The notes below the pieces were generated by a model that was not told the origin of the DNA, did not search any database, and saw only the letters and a program-made list of their open reading frames with translations. From assembly GCF_004349315.1 (NCBI RefSeq), contig NZ_SMLH01000003.1:62001-126000 (forward strand): a stretch of 64,000 nucleotides of DNA, in the 5' to 3' direction. How positions within the stretch are numbered: position 1 is the stretch's first letter; each line of letters starts with the position of its first letter. Source of the stretch: Flavobacterium ranwuense. GTDB taxonomy: Bacteria > Bacteroidota > Bacteroidia > Flavobacteriales > Flavobacteriaceae. A program made the position numbers and the translations under genes. Shown here piece after piece: positions 17,634 through 26,902 of the stretch.

Positions 17634-18677
17634 ATGGAAATCGATAAAAAAGACATAAGAGCTTTATCAAAAGAACAATTACGTGATTTTTTTGTCGCTA
17701 ATAACGACAAAGCCTTTCGTGGGAATCAAGTTTACGAATGGTTGTGGAGTAAAGGAGCACATAGTTTTGAAGATATGACTAATGTTTCGAAAGGAACACG
17801 TACGATGCTGGAAACGCATTTTGTTATCAATCACATCAAAGTGGATACAATGCAGCGCAGTGAAGACGGAACCGTGAAAAATGCTGTTCGTTTGCATGAT
17901 GGTTTGGTGGTGGAGTCGGTTTTGATACCTACTGATACGAGAACTACAGCTTGTGTTTCCAGTCAAGTAGGGTGTAGTTTGGATTGCAACTTTTGCGCTA
18001 CAGCGCGATTAAAAAGAATGCGAAATCTGGAACCGGCTGAAATCTATGATCAAGTAATTGCCATTGATAAAGAAAGCCGTTTGTATTACAATCATCCGTT
18101 GTCGAATATTGTTTTCATGGGAATGGGAGAACCGCTCATGAATTACAACAATGTCTTGAAGGCAATCGAAATGATTACTTCTTCGGAAGGTTTAGGAATG
18201 TCGCCTAAACGTATTATGGTTTCTACATCGGGAGTTCCTAAAATGATTAAGAAATTAGCAGATGATGACGTGAAATTCAAATTAGCAGTTTCGCTACACT
18301 CAGCAATCGATGAAATTCGTTCTAGAATTATGCCTTTTAGTGCTAATTTTCCTTTGGCGGATTTACGCGAATCATTGGAATATTGGTACCGAAAAACTAA
18401 AAGTAAAATCTCCTACGAGTATGTCGTTTGGAAAGATATCAATGACAATAAAGCCTCCATAGATGCTTTGGTGAAGTTCTGTAAATACGTTCCTTGCAAA
18501 GTGAATCTTATCGAATACAATCCAATCGATGATGGAGAATTTCAACAAGCTTCCGAAGAATCAATTAATGCGTATATAAAAGCACTTGAAGCTAGCGGAA
18601 TTGTTGTAAAAGTACGAAGAAGCCGCGGAAAAGATATTGATGCTGCTTGCGGACAACTGGCCAATAAAGAGATGTAA
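17634..18677 (+). CDS. rlmN: 23S rRNA (adenine2503-C2)/tRNA methyltransferase RlmN
   Basis: A 347-residue radical-SAM enzyme. The 4Fe-4S cluster cysteines are Cys114, Cys118 and Cys121 in GCSLDCNFC. The methyl-carrying cysteines expected in this family are seen at the C-terminus (Cys339 in DAACGQL) and in the radical-SAM domain. MGMGEPLMNYNNV is the GGEP-type SAM-binding motif. It methylates A2503 of 23S rRNA and A37 of some tRNAs. The start is preceded at once by a -7 promoter element, so the mRNA is probably leaderless. A long hairpin terminator follows. Confidence 0.96.
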   Translation: MEIDKKDIRALSKEQLRDFFVANNDKAFRGNQVYEWLWSKGAHSFEDMTNVSKGTRTMLETHFVINHIKVDTMQRSEDGTVKNAVRLHDGLVVESVLIPTDTRTTACVSSQVGCSLDCNFCATARLKRMRNLEPAEIYDQVIAIDKESRLYYNHPLSNIVFMGMGEPLMNYNNVLKAIEMITSSEGLGMSPKRIMVSTSGVPKMIKKLADDDVKFKLAVSLHSAIDEIRSRIMPFSANFPLADLRESLEYWYRKTKSKISYEYVVWKDINDNKASIDALVKFCKYVPCKVNLIEYNPIDDGEFQQASEESINAYIKALEASGIVVKVRRSRGKDIDAACGQLANKEM

Positions 18678-18685
18678 TCTCAAAA

Positions 18686-18730
18686 AAAAGCATTAAAAAG
18701 CAAATGAGTATTTTGCTTTTTAATGCTTTT
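18686..18730. terminator. bidirectional terminator hairpin
   Basis: A 19-bp perfect stem (AAAAGCATTAAAAAGCAAA and its complement) with a 7-base loop, flanked by A and T runs, between rlmN and the convergent lipoprotein gene. Confidence 0.8.
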
Positions 18731-18750
18731 GTAATTTACAGAAAAGAAGT

Positions 18751-19629
18751 TTATTTCTCTAAATGGATTTCTTTAATAACACCATTTATTGTGATAGTTG
18801 CAAGATTATCACAACCACCTTTCCCAAAATCTAAAATCGCTTCAGCTTTATTTAATCCTTGAGAATTTGTTTTAGTATTGGTAATTGTTCCTTTTACGGG
18901 GAAAGGTAATTTACAACCCATAGAGAAACGAAGCGGGTTTGCTTTGATAGTACTTGTGTATATATCTCCATTCGGTAATTTTGTAATGCTATATCCCCAA
19001 ACTAAGAAAACATTGTCTTCCCAAACAGTTAGTGTACTAAATCCTTCTATCATTTCTCTAACTCTTGTGCCGGTTCTAGTCAGAACTTTGCCGTTTTCAA
19101 AAGTAATCGTTAAGTTAATAGTAAATGTTGAAACGGGATGAATTGCTGCTAATAAATCGGTGCTTTTTAGGGATCTAGTTATGGTTTCTGTACCATTAAT
19201 TTTTTTGCCATTATGGTAGAATCCATCTAAACGGTAGGTAATCTTATGCTCTAAACTAGTGAAATTATTAGAAAAAGTAATGAAAATTTTTCCTTTCAGC
19301 ACATTTCCATTAGGAAGAGCGCAACCTTGAGTGCCAAAATCGATTGTTCTTTTCCAAATCCCATCTGTTAATACCGTAGTGACTGTTGCGCAGTCAGGCA
19401 AAATGCTTTTAATGGTAGTAGTGCTTTTACTTACGGACCCTTTTTGGACTGAGAATTGATCATCAGCAATGTTTGCAATATCATCAACTGCTATGTCAAT
19501 ATTCGAATCCGCAGTGATTTCTTCCGTTTCAATTGTGGCAATTTGGTCTTGAACTTTTTCATTTGAATCACAACTAATAAAAAAGGATAGCGCTACGAAT
19601 GCTCCAAGTAATAAAATTTTTGTTTTCAT
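18751..19629 (-). CDS. hypothetical lipoprotein
   Basis: A 292-residue predicted lipoprotein with lipobox FISC at Cys20. An acidic low-complexity stretch follows (about 22-60, rich in Asp, Glu, Ile and Thr), then a beta-rich body with repeated Thr-rich strands (for example TYRLDGFYHNGKKINGTETI and FENGKVLTRTGTRVRE). The body appears to contain two related halves with G-C-LPNG-like and MGCKLPFPVKGTIT segments. No known domain is recognised. It stands alone, convergent with rlmN. A surface or periplasmic location is inferred from the lipobox. Confidence 0.72.
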   Translation of the reverse strand: MKTKILLLGAFVALSFFISCDSNEKVQDQIATIETEEITADSNIDIAVDDIANIADDQFSVQKGSVSKSTTTIKSILPDCATVTTVLTDGIWKRTIDFGTQGCALPNGNVLKGKIFITFSNNFTSLEHKITYRLDGFYHNGKKINGTETITRSLKSTDLLAAIHPVSTFTINLTITFENGKVLTRTGTRVREMIEGFSTLTVWEDNVFLVWGYSITKLPNGDIYTSTIKANPLRFSMGCKLPFPVKGTITNTKTNSQGLNKAEAILDFGKGGCDNLATITINGVIKEIHLEK

Positions 19630-19870
19630 AATAAATAGTTTTTTTAGGTTAAAGTTTTGAGTGGTAAACTAATAAAAAGTTTAATTGGGGCTCAATTAAG
19701 TCATAAATATATAAAAAAAATCAATTCAAAAGAGGATGGTTTTAAATGAATCATAATAAACCTGAAAAGCTATTAGATACCATGTTAGGCAATACTTTTT
19801 TTGAATTTCAAAGATTGTATATTAAAACACATACTTAAAGGAAATAAACGAATTTTTTTATTAAAAATAG

Positions 19871-19878
19871 TATCTTTG
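19871..19878 (+). promoter_or_regulatory. -7 promoter element TATCTTTG before the polyprenyl synthase
   Basis: It ends 8 bases before the ATG at 19887, implying a very short mRNA leader. Confidence 0.6.
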
Positions 19879-19886
19879 ATTTCTAA

Positions 19887-20864
19887 ATGAATGTCACTTC
19901 TAAAATAAAACAGCCCATTTTTAACGAAATGGAACTTTTTGAAAAAAAGTTCTACGAATCGATGACTTCAAAAGTGGCTTTGTTAAATAGAATTACCTAT
20001 TATATCGTAAACAGAAAGGGAAAGCAAATGCGCCCTATGTTTGTTTTTCTGACGGCCAAAATGGTTTCAACCGGAATAGTAAATGAGCGAACGTATCGCG
20101 GAGCTTGTGTTATCGAACTGATTCATACCGCAACATTAGTTCACGATGATGTAGTGGATGACAGCAACCGCAGAAGAGGTTTTTTCTCCCTTAATGCGCT
20201 TTGGAAAAATAAAATTGCGGTACTTGTAGGTGATTATTTATTGTCCAAAGGATTATTGCTTTCTATTGATAATGGAGATTTCGATTTACTTCGAATTATT
20301 TCTGTCGCTGTACGCGAAATGAGTGAAGGCGAATTACTTCAGATTGAAAAAGCCCGAAGACTTGACATCACAGAGGATATTTACTATGAAATCATTCGAA
20401 AAAAGACAGCGACACTTATTGCTGCCTGTTGTGCTCTTGGTGCAAGATCCGTTATTGAAGATGAAGTTCAGGTAGAAAACATGCGCAAGTTTGGAGAACT
20501 CATCGGGATGGCTTTCCAAATAAAAGATGATTTATTCGATTATACCGAAGATGCCATTGGTAAACCTACTGGAATTGACATCAAAGAACAAAAAATGACT
20601 TTGCCTCTTATTCACGTCTTGAATACGTGTACTTCAAAAGAGAAAACATGGCTTATCAATTCCATTAAAAACCATAATAAAGATAAAAAACGCGTCAAAG
20701 AAGTTATTGCTTTTGTGAAAAACAATAATGGATTGCTTTATGCAGAACAAAAAATGATAGAATTCCAGCAAGAAGCGCTTTTGCTTTTAGATAATTATTC
20801 GGATTCTGAGTTTAAAGATGCGCTGATTTTGATGGTAAATTATGTGATTGAAAGAAAAAAATAA
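19887..20864 (+). CDS. trans-polyprenyl diphosphate synthase
   Basis: A 325-residue prenyltransferase with both aspartate-rich motifs: DDVVD at 87-91 (in VHDDVVDDSNRRRG) and the second in QIKDDLFDY. GKQMRPMFV matches the GKxxRP substrate motif. It elongates allylic diphosphates with isopentenyl diphosphate. The length fits the octaprenyl/heptaprenyl type that supplies the side chain of menaquinone in Bacteroidetes, although product length cannot be fixed from sequence. It has its own -7 element and sits upstream of the ECF sigma gene without overlap. Confidence 0.92.
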   Translation: MNVTSKIKQPIFNEMELFEKKFYESMTSKVALLNRITYYIVNRKGKQMRPMFVFLTAKMVSTGIVNERTYRGACVIELIHTATLVHDDVVDDSNRRRGFFSLNALWKNKIAVLVGDYLLSKGLLLSIDNGDFDLLRIISVAVREMSEGELLQIEKARRLDITEDIYYEIIRKKTATLIAACCALGARSVIEDEVQVENMRKFGELIGMAFQIKDDLFDYTEDAIGKPTGIDIKEQKMTLPLIHVLNTCTSKEKTWLINSIKNHNKDKKRVKEVIAFVKNNNGLLYAEQKMIEFQQEALLLLDNYSDSEFKDALILMVNYVIERKK

Positions 20865-21013
20865 TTTTTTTTAAAATATTTTTCTTTCGTTAACTATTGA
20901 TTTTATTGACTTTTTTTGGTTTTAATTTTTTAGAATCAAAAAATTTTCTATCTAAGATGCAACCTTTTTGCATTGTCAATCGTCTATACTTATAGAAACA
21001 CTTTATAAAAATT

Positions 21014-21574
21014 TTGAAAGTAATCAACTTACATCAGGAGGAAAATGAATTAATCGAGTTAGCTGTCGAGAATAATCGGCATGCACAACAAAAGATTTAT
21101 ACCCAGTTTTCTCCAAAAATGTTAAGCGTTTGCCGTCAATATATAAAAGACATTCATCAGGCCGAAGATATCATGATTACTGCTTTTATGAAAGTGTTTA
21201 CGAATCTGAAGAATTTTCAACACAAAGGAAGTTTTGAAGGTTGGATTAGAAGAATCATGGTCAATGAATGTATTTCTTATATCCGAGTTGAAAAAAAGCT
21301 AAAATATATTGAAGATGAAACCTACTTTGAAGAAAGTTTTAATAACATCGAAAGCCAATTTTCAATAGACGATATTCAATTTTTGATTGACAGTTTGCCG
21401 GATGGCTATAAAATGGTTTTCAATTTATATGCTATCGAAGGATTCAAACATCACGAAATTGCAACTATGTTAGGGATTAATGAAGGAACATCAAAATCGC
21501 AATTGTCACATGCCAGAAAAATGTTGCAAGGACAGATTAATAAGCTAAAAAATTACAGTAATGGAACCGAATAA
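21014..21574 (+). CDS. ECF-type RNA polymerase sigma factor
   Basis: A 186-residue sigma-70 family protein with region 2 (AEDIMITAFMKVFTNLKNF, GSFEGWIRRIMVNECISYIR) and region 4 (LPDGYKMVFNLYAIEGFKHHEIATMLGINEGTSKSQLS). The start is a TTG at 21014, because the nearby ATG after GGAGGAAA is out of frame. The end overlaps the next gene by 14 bases. The partner is a single-span membrane protein in the position of an anti-sigma factor, so an envelope signal is likely. Target promoters are not evident in the window. Confidence 0.92.
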   Translation: MKVINLHQEENELIELAVENNRHAQQKIYTQFSPKMLSVCRQYIKDIHQAEDIMITAFMKVFTNLKNFQHKGSFEGWIRRIMVNECISYIRVEKKLKYIEDETYFEESFNNIESQFSIDDIQFLIDSLPDGYKMVFNLYAIEGFKHHEIATMLGINEGTSKSQLSHARKMLQGQINKLKNYSNGTE

Positions 21575-22280
21575 ATTAGAAACACAGTTCAAAGAGCAAT
21601 TAAATTCTCGGGAAATCAAACCATCAGAAATGGCTTGGAGCAAATTGGATGCCATGCTTACGGTTGCTGAAAAACCAAGAGCCAAATTTCCTTGGTTGTT
21701 TATAGCGGCAAGTTTTGTTGGATTTCTATTGATAGGAACGGTTTATTTTAATGGTTTTAAAACTATAAAAATAGATAAGGGAAATCCAGTAGTTCTAGAA
21801 GAAAAAATAGATAGGAATAATTTAGAAGAGCCAGAAATAGTCAGTGAAACTGTTTTGCCTAACCGAATTAAAAAAACAACAATAAAGGTACATAAAATTG
21901 TTGCTGACAATAATAATCTAAAAAAGCAGCCAAAGCAACTTAATAATAAAGAGGAAGAGGTTTTAATCATCAATCAATCAAAAGAAAATGGTGCTGTAGT
22001 TAATTCTTCTGAAAACAAGAATAGCCAATCAACAAGTGTAAATAAATATATTTCAGCAGAAAAATTATTAGCAGAAGTTACGAATACTAAATTTGAACCT
22101 AAAGCTATTGATAAAACACATGAAAAAACTAGGAAAGCTATTGCGGTTAATCCAAACAGTTTACTGGCAAATGCTGAAACTGAATTAAATCAATCATTTA
22201 GAGAATCTGCATTGGACAAATTCAATAAAAATTTTAATGCTATAAAAACAGTTTTAGTTAATAGAAATTACGAAGAATAA
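21561..22280 (+). CDS. single-span membrane protein, putative anti-sigma factor
   Basis: A 239-residue protein with a cytoplasmic N-terminal segment of about 45 residues, one transmembrane helix (FPWLFIAASFVGFLLIGTVYF, about residues 46-66) and a Lys/Asn-rich extracytoplasmic tail. The MEPNKLETQFKEQLNSREI start and WSKLDAML motif are typical of flavobacterial proteins encoded directly after ECF sigma genes. No zinc-binding HxxxCxxC motif is present. The 14-base overlap with the sigma gene supports translational coupling. The anti-sigma role is inferred from context. Confidence 0.7.
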   Translation: MEPNKLETQFKEQLNSREIKPSEMAWSKLDAMLTVAEKPRAKFPWLFIAASFVGFLLIGTVYFNGFKTIKIDKGNPVVLEEKIDRNNLEEPEIVSETVLPNRIKKTTIKVHKIVADNNNLKKQPKQLNNKEEEVLIINQSKENGAVVNSSENKNSQSTSVNKYISAEKLLAEVTNTKFEPKAIDKTHEKTRKAIAVNPNSLLANAETELNQSFRESALDKFNKNFNAIKTVLVNRNYEE

Positions 22281-22321
22281 ATAAAAATCAATCATCAATC
22301 ATCAATCAAAAAACGAAAATC

Positions 22322-23914
22322 ATGCAAAAAATTATTTTATTCACAGCAATTGTGTTGCTTTCTTTACTATGTAAGGTAAACGCTCAAGGAGTAGATGCCA
22401 TAAAAAATAGTTCAGACTGGCACTATAGAGGTTCAAAGCCGGATAGTTATGAAATGGGATTAGATGCAGGGGCTGAAAAAAACAATCAAATGGTTTACAA
22501 AATTAAATCGATTCAAAGTAAAACGAATGGTTTTGGTACTATAATGAAAACCATACAATCGGATGCATTTTTGGGAAAAACAGTCAAAATGACTGCGTAT
22601 GTAAAAAGTGAAAATGTAAAGTCATGGGCAGGGTTGTGGATGCGAGTAGATTATTATACTGCAGCAGTTTTAGCTTTTGATAATATGCAAAGAAGACCCA
22701 TCAAAGGAACTAAGGATTGGACTAAATATGAGGTGGTTTTATATGTTCCAACTGAGGCAACAGCTATTTCGTATGGTGTTTTATTAAATGAAACAGGACA
22801 AATTTGGTTTAAGGATGTAGTAATAGAAATAGTTGATGACTCCCTTGAAGAAACCGGACAAAATAAAGGAAGAGACCATAAAGTAATTTCCTTTGAAACC
22901 AAAGCCAAAGCTATTAGTAACGAAATTAAAGCCATTACAGATAATGAAAAAAATGCCCTAAAAGTGGCTGTGGAATTAATTGACAGGGACTTAGAAAAAG
23001 GTGTTGTCACTAAGGAGCAAGCAAGTGACCTTAAAATGCAAAAAGCAAAAATTCATGCTGCAGTCATTGAGGCAAAAGTGAGTGTTGAACAAGCAAAGTT
23101 AAATCAATTGGTACAAGATAAAGTTGATGGAAAAGTTGCAGATGAAAAGGAGCATAGAAGCGGAGGCCGAACGATTATTCTAGGTAACAATTCAAATTCA
23201 ATTGGTTCTCAAACCGAAATTAATATCACTTCTATGAAGGTTTATAATGGTCAGGAAGATAAGGAAGAGCGCCAATCCAAAAGAACTACTTCACAATTTG
23301 TATTCGCTACTGGATTGAATAATGTAGTGACTGATGGCTCAATACAAAAATCAGATTTTAGGTATTTAGGGTCGCATTTTTACGAGTGGGGATTGAGTTA
23401 CAATACCAGAATTTTACAAAATGACAATCTATTGCATGTAAAATATGGATTTTCAGTCACCTACAATAACTTGAGAGCTACGGATAATAGGTATTTTGTA
23501 GCTGATGGAAACCAAACAAAACTTGAGGTAAATCCAATTCATCAGGATGATTCTCGTTTCAAGAATGTAAATTTAGTATTTCCAATGCACTTAGAATTTG
23601 ACTTCACAAAATCCAAAGAAAGAGATGGGAAGACCTATTTTAAAACACACGATAGTTTCCGTATTGGTTTAGGAGGGTACGTTGGTACAAATCTAAAATC
23701 GAAGCAATATATAAATTATGATATTGATGGGTATAAGTCAAGAGAAATAACTAAAGGTGATTTTAATGTTGATAGTTTTATATATGGATTAAGCACTTAT
23801 GTAGGATATAAATCTACCAGTTTGTACTTGAAATATGACTTGAATCCTTTATTCAAAGACAATACAGTGAAACAAAATAACGTTTCCTTAGGAGTGCGTT
23901 TCGATTTTAATTAA
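22322..23914 (+). CDS. exported protein: AraC-associated ligand-like domain, coiled coil and beta-rich C-terminus
   Basis: A 530-residue protein with signal peptide ending KVNAQG. Residues about 25-170 match a domain otherwise known to me beside AraC-type regulators (KPDSYEMGLDAGAE, SWAGLWMRVD, FDNMQRRPIKGTKDWTKY, ISYGVLLNETGQIWF), probably a galactose-binding-like sandwich. An alpha-helical, coiled-coil stretch follows (about 190-265). The rest, ending GVRFDFN, has alternating beta-strands like an outer-membrane barrel. It follows the sigma/anti-sigma pair by 41 bases and may be the regulated output or sensor of that pair. The combination is unusual. Confidence 0.68.
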   Translation: MQKIILFTAIVLLSLLCKVNAQGVDAIKNSSDWHYRGSKPDSYEMGLDAGAEKNNQMVYKIKSIQSKTNGFGTIMKTIQSDAFLGKTVKMTAYVKSENVKSWAGLWMRVDYYTAAVLAFDNMQRRPIKGTKDWTKYEVVLYVPTEATAISYGVLLNETGQIWFKDVVIEIVDDSLEETGQNKGRDHKVISFETKAKAISNEIKAITDNEKNALKVAVELIDRDLEKGVVTKEQASDLKMQKAKIHAAVIEAKVSVEQAKLNQLVQDKVDGKVADEKEHRSGGRTIILGNNSNSIGSQTEINITSMKVYNGQEDKEERQSKRTTSQFVFATGLNNVVTDGSIQKSDFRYLGSHFYEWGLSYNTRILQNDNLLHVKYGFSVTYNNLRATDNRYFVADGNQTKLEVNPIHQDDSRFKNVNLVFPMHLEFDFTKSKERDGKTYFKTHDSFRIGLGGYVGTNLKSKQYINYDIDGYKSREITKGDFNVDSFIYGLSTYVGYKSTSLYLKYDLNPLFKDNTVKQNNVSLGVRFDFN

Positions 23915-23950
23915 AGTCTAGTTGAGTTAGTTTTTATACTTTTTTAAGAG

Positions 23951-23979
23951 CCCTTTCAGAGTTTCAAACTCTGAAAGGG
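23951..23979. terminator. long perfect hairpin, terminator-like
   Basis: A 14-bp arm CCCTTTCAGAGTTT with its exact complement around a single base. Only a weak T tract follows, so it may instead be a palindromic repeat or a processing site. Confidence 0.5.
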
Positions 23980-24000
23980 TTTATATCTTTAAAAACTTTG

Positions 24001-24008
24001 TAACTTTG
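24001..24008 (+). promoter_or_regulatory. -7 promoter element TAACTTTG before dnaG
   Basis: An exact TAnnTTTG match, 29 bases before the TTG start of dnaG. Confidence 0.45.
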
Positions 24009-24037
24009 ACCTTTTGCAACTTTGACCCTATATTAAA

Positions 24038-26020
24038 TTGATTTCAAAAGCCACTATAGATACTGTTTTCGAAACTGCTCGTGTTGAGGAGGTAATTGGT
24101 GATTTTGTACTATTGAAACGTGCAGGAAGTAACTTCAAAGGGCTAAGCCCGTTTTCTGAAGAGCGCTCTCCATCGTTTATGGTTTCTCCAGCCAAAGGAA
24201 TTTGGAAAGATTTTAGTTCTGGAAAAGGGGGTAATTCTGTGGCTTTCTTGATGGAACACGAAAAGTTTACGTATCCGGAAGCTATTCGCTATTTAGCCAA
24301 AAAATATAATATTGAAATTGAAGAAACCGAGCAAACAGATGAAGAAAAAGCCAATACTGATGTTCGAGAAAGTATGTATTTGGTTTCAGAATTTGCAAAA
24401 ACCTATTTCCATGATACACTTTTAAATTCGGAAGAAGGAAAAGCAATTGGCTATTCTTATTTCAAAGAAAGAGGTTTTACCAATGAAACCATAAAGAAAT
24501 TTGGATTGGGTTATTCCCCTGAAGCTTGGGATGCTTTTACAAAAGAAGCTTTAGGAAAAGGATATAAATTAGAATTTCTGGAAAGTACAGGGCTCACAAT
24601 TCCCAGAGATGACAGGCCTTTTGACCGTTTCAAAAGTCGTGTGATGTTCCCAATACAAAGTATGTCGGGAAGAGTACTTGGTTTTGGAGGAAGGATTCTT
24701 ACCAATGATAAAAAAGCGGCAAAATACCTGAATTCACCAGAGAGTGAAATTTATCACAAGAGCAAAGTATTGTATGGTATTTTTCAAGCCAAACAATCCA
24801 TTGCTAAACTCAATAATTGTTATTTAGTCGAAGGATATACGGATGTAATTCAGTTCAATCAATCGGGGATTGAAAATGTTGTAGCTTCTTCAGGGACAGC
24901 TTTGACGCCAGATCAAATCCGATTAGTAAATAGACTGACAAAGAATATTACCGTTCTTTTTGATGGAGATGCCGCCGGTTTGCGCGCTTCAATTCGAGGA
25001 ATCGATTTGATTCTTGAAGAAGGAATGAATGTAAAAGTATGTACATTTCCTGACGGAGAAGATCCGGATAGTTTTGCCAGGAAAACGTCTTATGATGATT
25101 TAGTTTTATATCTCGAAAATAATGCTAAAGATTTTATTCAGTTCAAAGCATCACTTTTGATGAATGAGGCCAAGAATGATCCAATCAAAAAAGCGGATTT
25201 AATTCGGGATATGGTAGTCAGTATTTCGAAAATTCCGGATAGAATTCAACGCGAAATTTACATTCAGGAATGTTCCCGAATTATGGATATTTCGGAGCAA
25301 GTGCTTGTGAGTACCTTGGCACAATTAGTTCAAAAAGATGTTGTTGAAGTTGGAAAAAAGCAAAAACAAGAGTTAGTGCAAAAGGCTTTTGACTTTGTTA
25401 AAAATGAAGGGATAGGAGATAGCGAAAAGGTAGATTCACTTTATTTATTTGAAAGGAAAATTATTGAAATTTTGGTGCTTTATGGTAATTTAACAAAGGA
25501 GTTTGAAGATGTGTTTTTAAAATCAAATGAAGATGGAGAAATTATAGATGTTACTGAAATTAAAGAATTAAAAGTTTTTCAGAAAATATATTTGAGTTTG
25601 CAAGATGATGAAGTAGAATTTGCAAGTCCAATATTTAGAGAGATTTATAAAAATTTAATAGATTATTATTTGCAAAATGAGGATTCTGGGCTTGAAAAAT
25701 ATATAAACCATTTTCAGTCAGGTATTCCAGATGAAGTAACTAATATTATAATGGAGGATGAGAAAAATGTATTGCATAATTGGATAGGTCAAAATATTTT
25801 TCCTAAAACCAAAGAGGAAATGTTAAATCAGGATGTTTCGGATACATTACTTACTTTAAGATGGTTTTTAATTAGTGAAATTATAGAAGAGTTAAAAAAT
25901 TTAGTCTCTAATGAGCCAGACTCAGATAATATGGAGTCATTGTCTTTAGTCATGAATTATATAGAGTTAAGAGGAAAATTTTCAAAAAAATTAGGAAGAG
26001 TTGTGGTACGTTATCATTAA
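24038..26020 (+). CDS. dnaG: DNA primase
   Basis: A 660-residue primase. The N-terminal zinc-ribbon fold is recognisable (GSNFKGLSPFSEERSPSFMV), but the ligands Cys-x2-His and Cys-x2-Cys are replaced by Ser37, Ser40, Asp58 and Ser61 with the spacing kept. The catalytic core holds the TOPRIM domain: YLVEGYTDVIQFNQSG, then VLFDGDAAGLRASIRG with the DxD acidic site. A helicase-binding C-terminal domain follows. It makes RNA primers at the replication fork. The start is TTG at 24038; no in-frame ATG gives the conserved N-terminus. A -7 promoter and a terminator bracket it as a single gene. Confidence 0.94.
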   Translation: MISKATIDTVFETARVEEVIGDFVLLKRAGSNFKGLSPFSEERSPSFMVSPAKGIWKDFSSGKGGNSVAFLMEHEKFTYPEAIRYLAKKYNIEIEETEQTDEEKANTDVRESMYLVSEFAKTYFHDTLLNSEEGKAIGYSYFKERGFTNETIKKFGLGYSPEAWDAFTKEALGKGYKLEFLESTGLTIPRDDRPFDRFKSRVMFPIQSMSGRVLGFGGRILTNDKKAAKYLNSPESEIYHKSKVLYGIFQAKQSIAKLNNCYLVEGYTDVIQFNQSGIENVVASSGTALTPDQIRLVNRLTKNITVLFDGDAAGLRASIRGIDLILEEGMNVKVCTFPDGEDPDSFARKTSYDDLVLYLENNAKDFIQFKASLLMNEAKNDPIKKADLIRDMVVSISKIPDRIQREIYIQECSRIMDISEQVLVSTLAQLVQKDVVEVGKKQKQELVQKAFDFVKNEGIGDSEKVDSLYLFERKIIEILVLYGNLTKEFEDVFLKSNEDGEIIDVTEIKELKVFQKIYLSLQDDEVEFASPIFREIYKNLIDYYLQNEDSGLEKYINHFQSGIPDEVTNIIMEDEKNVLHNWIGQNIFPKTKEEMLNQDVSDTLLTLRWFLISEIIEELKNLVSNEPDSDNMESLSLVMNYIELRGKFSKKLGRVVVRYH

Positions 26021-26060
26021 AGGGATATGATTTTTTTACGTCACAATATTGACAAATTAA

Positions 26061-26105
26061 AAAGCTCTGTATCATCTGAATTAGTTTCAGATGATACAGA
26101 GCTTT
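26061..26105. terminator. bidirectional terminator
   Basis: A 20-bp perfect stem (AAAGCTCTGTATCATCTGAA) with a 5-base loop, followed by TTTTG, between dnaG and the convergent response regulator. Confidence 0.8.
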
Positions 26106-26178
26106 TGTTTATGGTGATGGATTACAATGTATTAATCCATTTTTTTTAAAAATTAGGGAGAGTTATGTCGTGGTATTC

Positions 26179-26808
26179 TTAAACGATCTCTAAAGTTTTT
26201 GCTTTGTTTACCAAGTCTACTAAATTGGTAACATTTAGTTTTGTTAGTAATCGTAATTTGTACGTACTAATTGTTTTTTCGTTTAGTTTCAGAATGTCAG
26301 CTATCTCATGATTTTTCTTCCCATCACTTAGATAACGTAAAACTTCTACTTCTCGATTGGAAAGCTTACGGTATAAACGCTCGCTCTTACTTTGTTTTGC
26401 AATTAATGCTAGATTTTTCTTTACGGTTTCATTCATGATTATCTTTCCTTGGTGGACTTTGATAATCGATTGGCCCAAAGTTTCTAACTTTTCTTTTTTG
26501 TGGATAAACCCGGAAACTCCCGCTTTAATAGCATTGGGTGCGTAAATTTGTTCTGAAAGACCACTGAAGATAATAATTTTAGTTTTCGGAAAATTTTTCA
26601 AGAGTGCTTTAACCTCGAAAATACTGGAAAGACCTTCCAGCTCCAAATCTAAAATCAATACATCAATTTCTTTAGTTAAAAGTATATCCCGCACCATCAA
26701 AAAATTACCTACATTGGCAACTATTGATATGTCTGCATTGTCTTTAAAGTAAGATTTTACTCCAAAATGCACAACAGGATAATTATCGGCTATACATACT
26801 TTAATCAT
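26179..26808 (-). CDS. LuxR/NarL-type response regulator
   Basis: A 209-residue two-domain regulator. The receiver domain (about 1-120) has the phospho-acceptor candidate Asp54 in LILDLELEG and the conserved Lys in HKKEK. The helix-turn-helix output domain (about 145-205) carries LSNREVEVLRYLSDGKKNHEIADILKLNEKTISTYK. Only one acidic residue (Asp8) of the usual pair at the active site is seen. No sensor kinase gene is next to it, so the input is unknown. It stands alone between dnaG and nadE. Confidence 0.9.
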   Translation of the reverse strand: MIKVCIADNYPVVHFGVKSYFKDNADISIVANVGNFLMVRDILLTKEIDVLILDLELEGLSSIFEVKALLKNFPKTKIIIFSGLSEQIYAPNAIKAGVSGFIHKKEKLETLGQSIIKVHQGKIIMNETVKKNLALIAKQSKSERLYRKLSNREVEVLRYLSDGKKNHEIADILKLNEKTISTYKLRLLTKLNVTNLVDLVNKAKTLEIV

Positions 26809-26902
26809 GATTTTAAATTTTTAGAATTAATTGTTATTGGAAATGTAAAATTAATAAATAAATTCTGTAATTAATTGTAAATCAATATAAAATGTGACTT
26901 CT

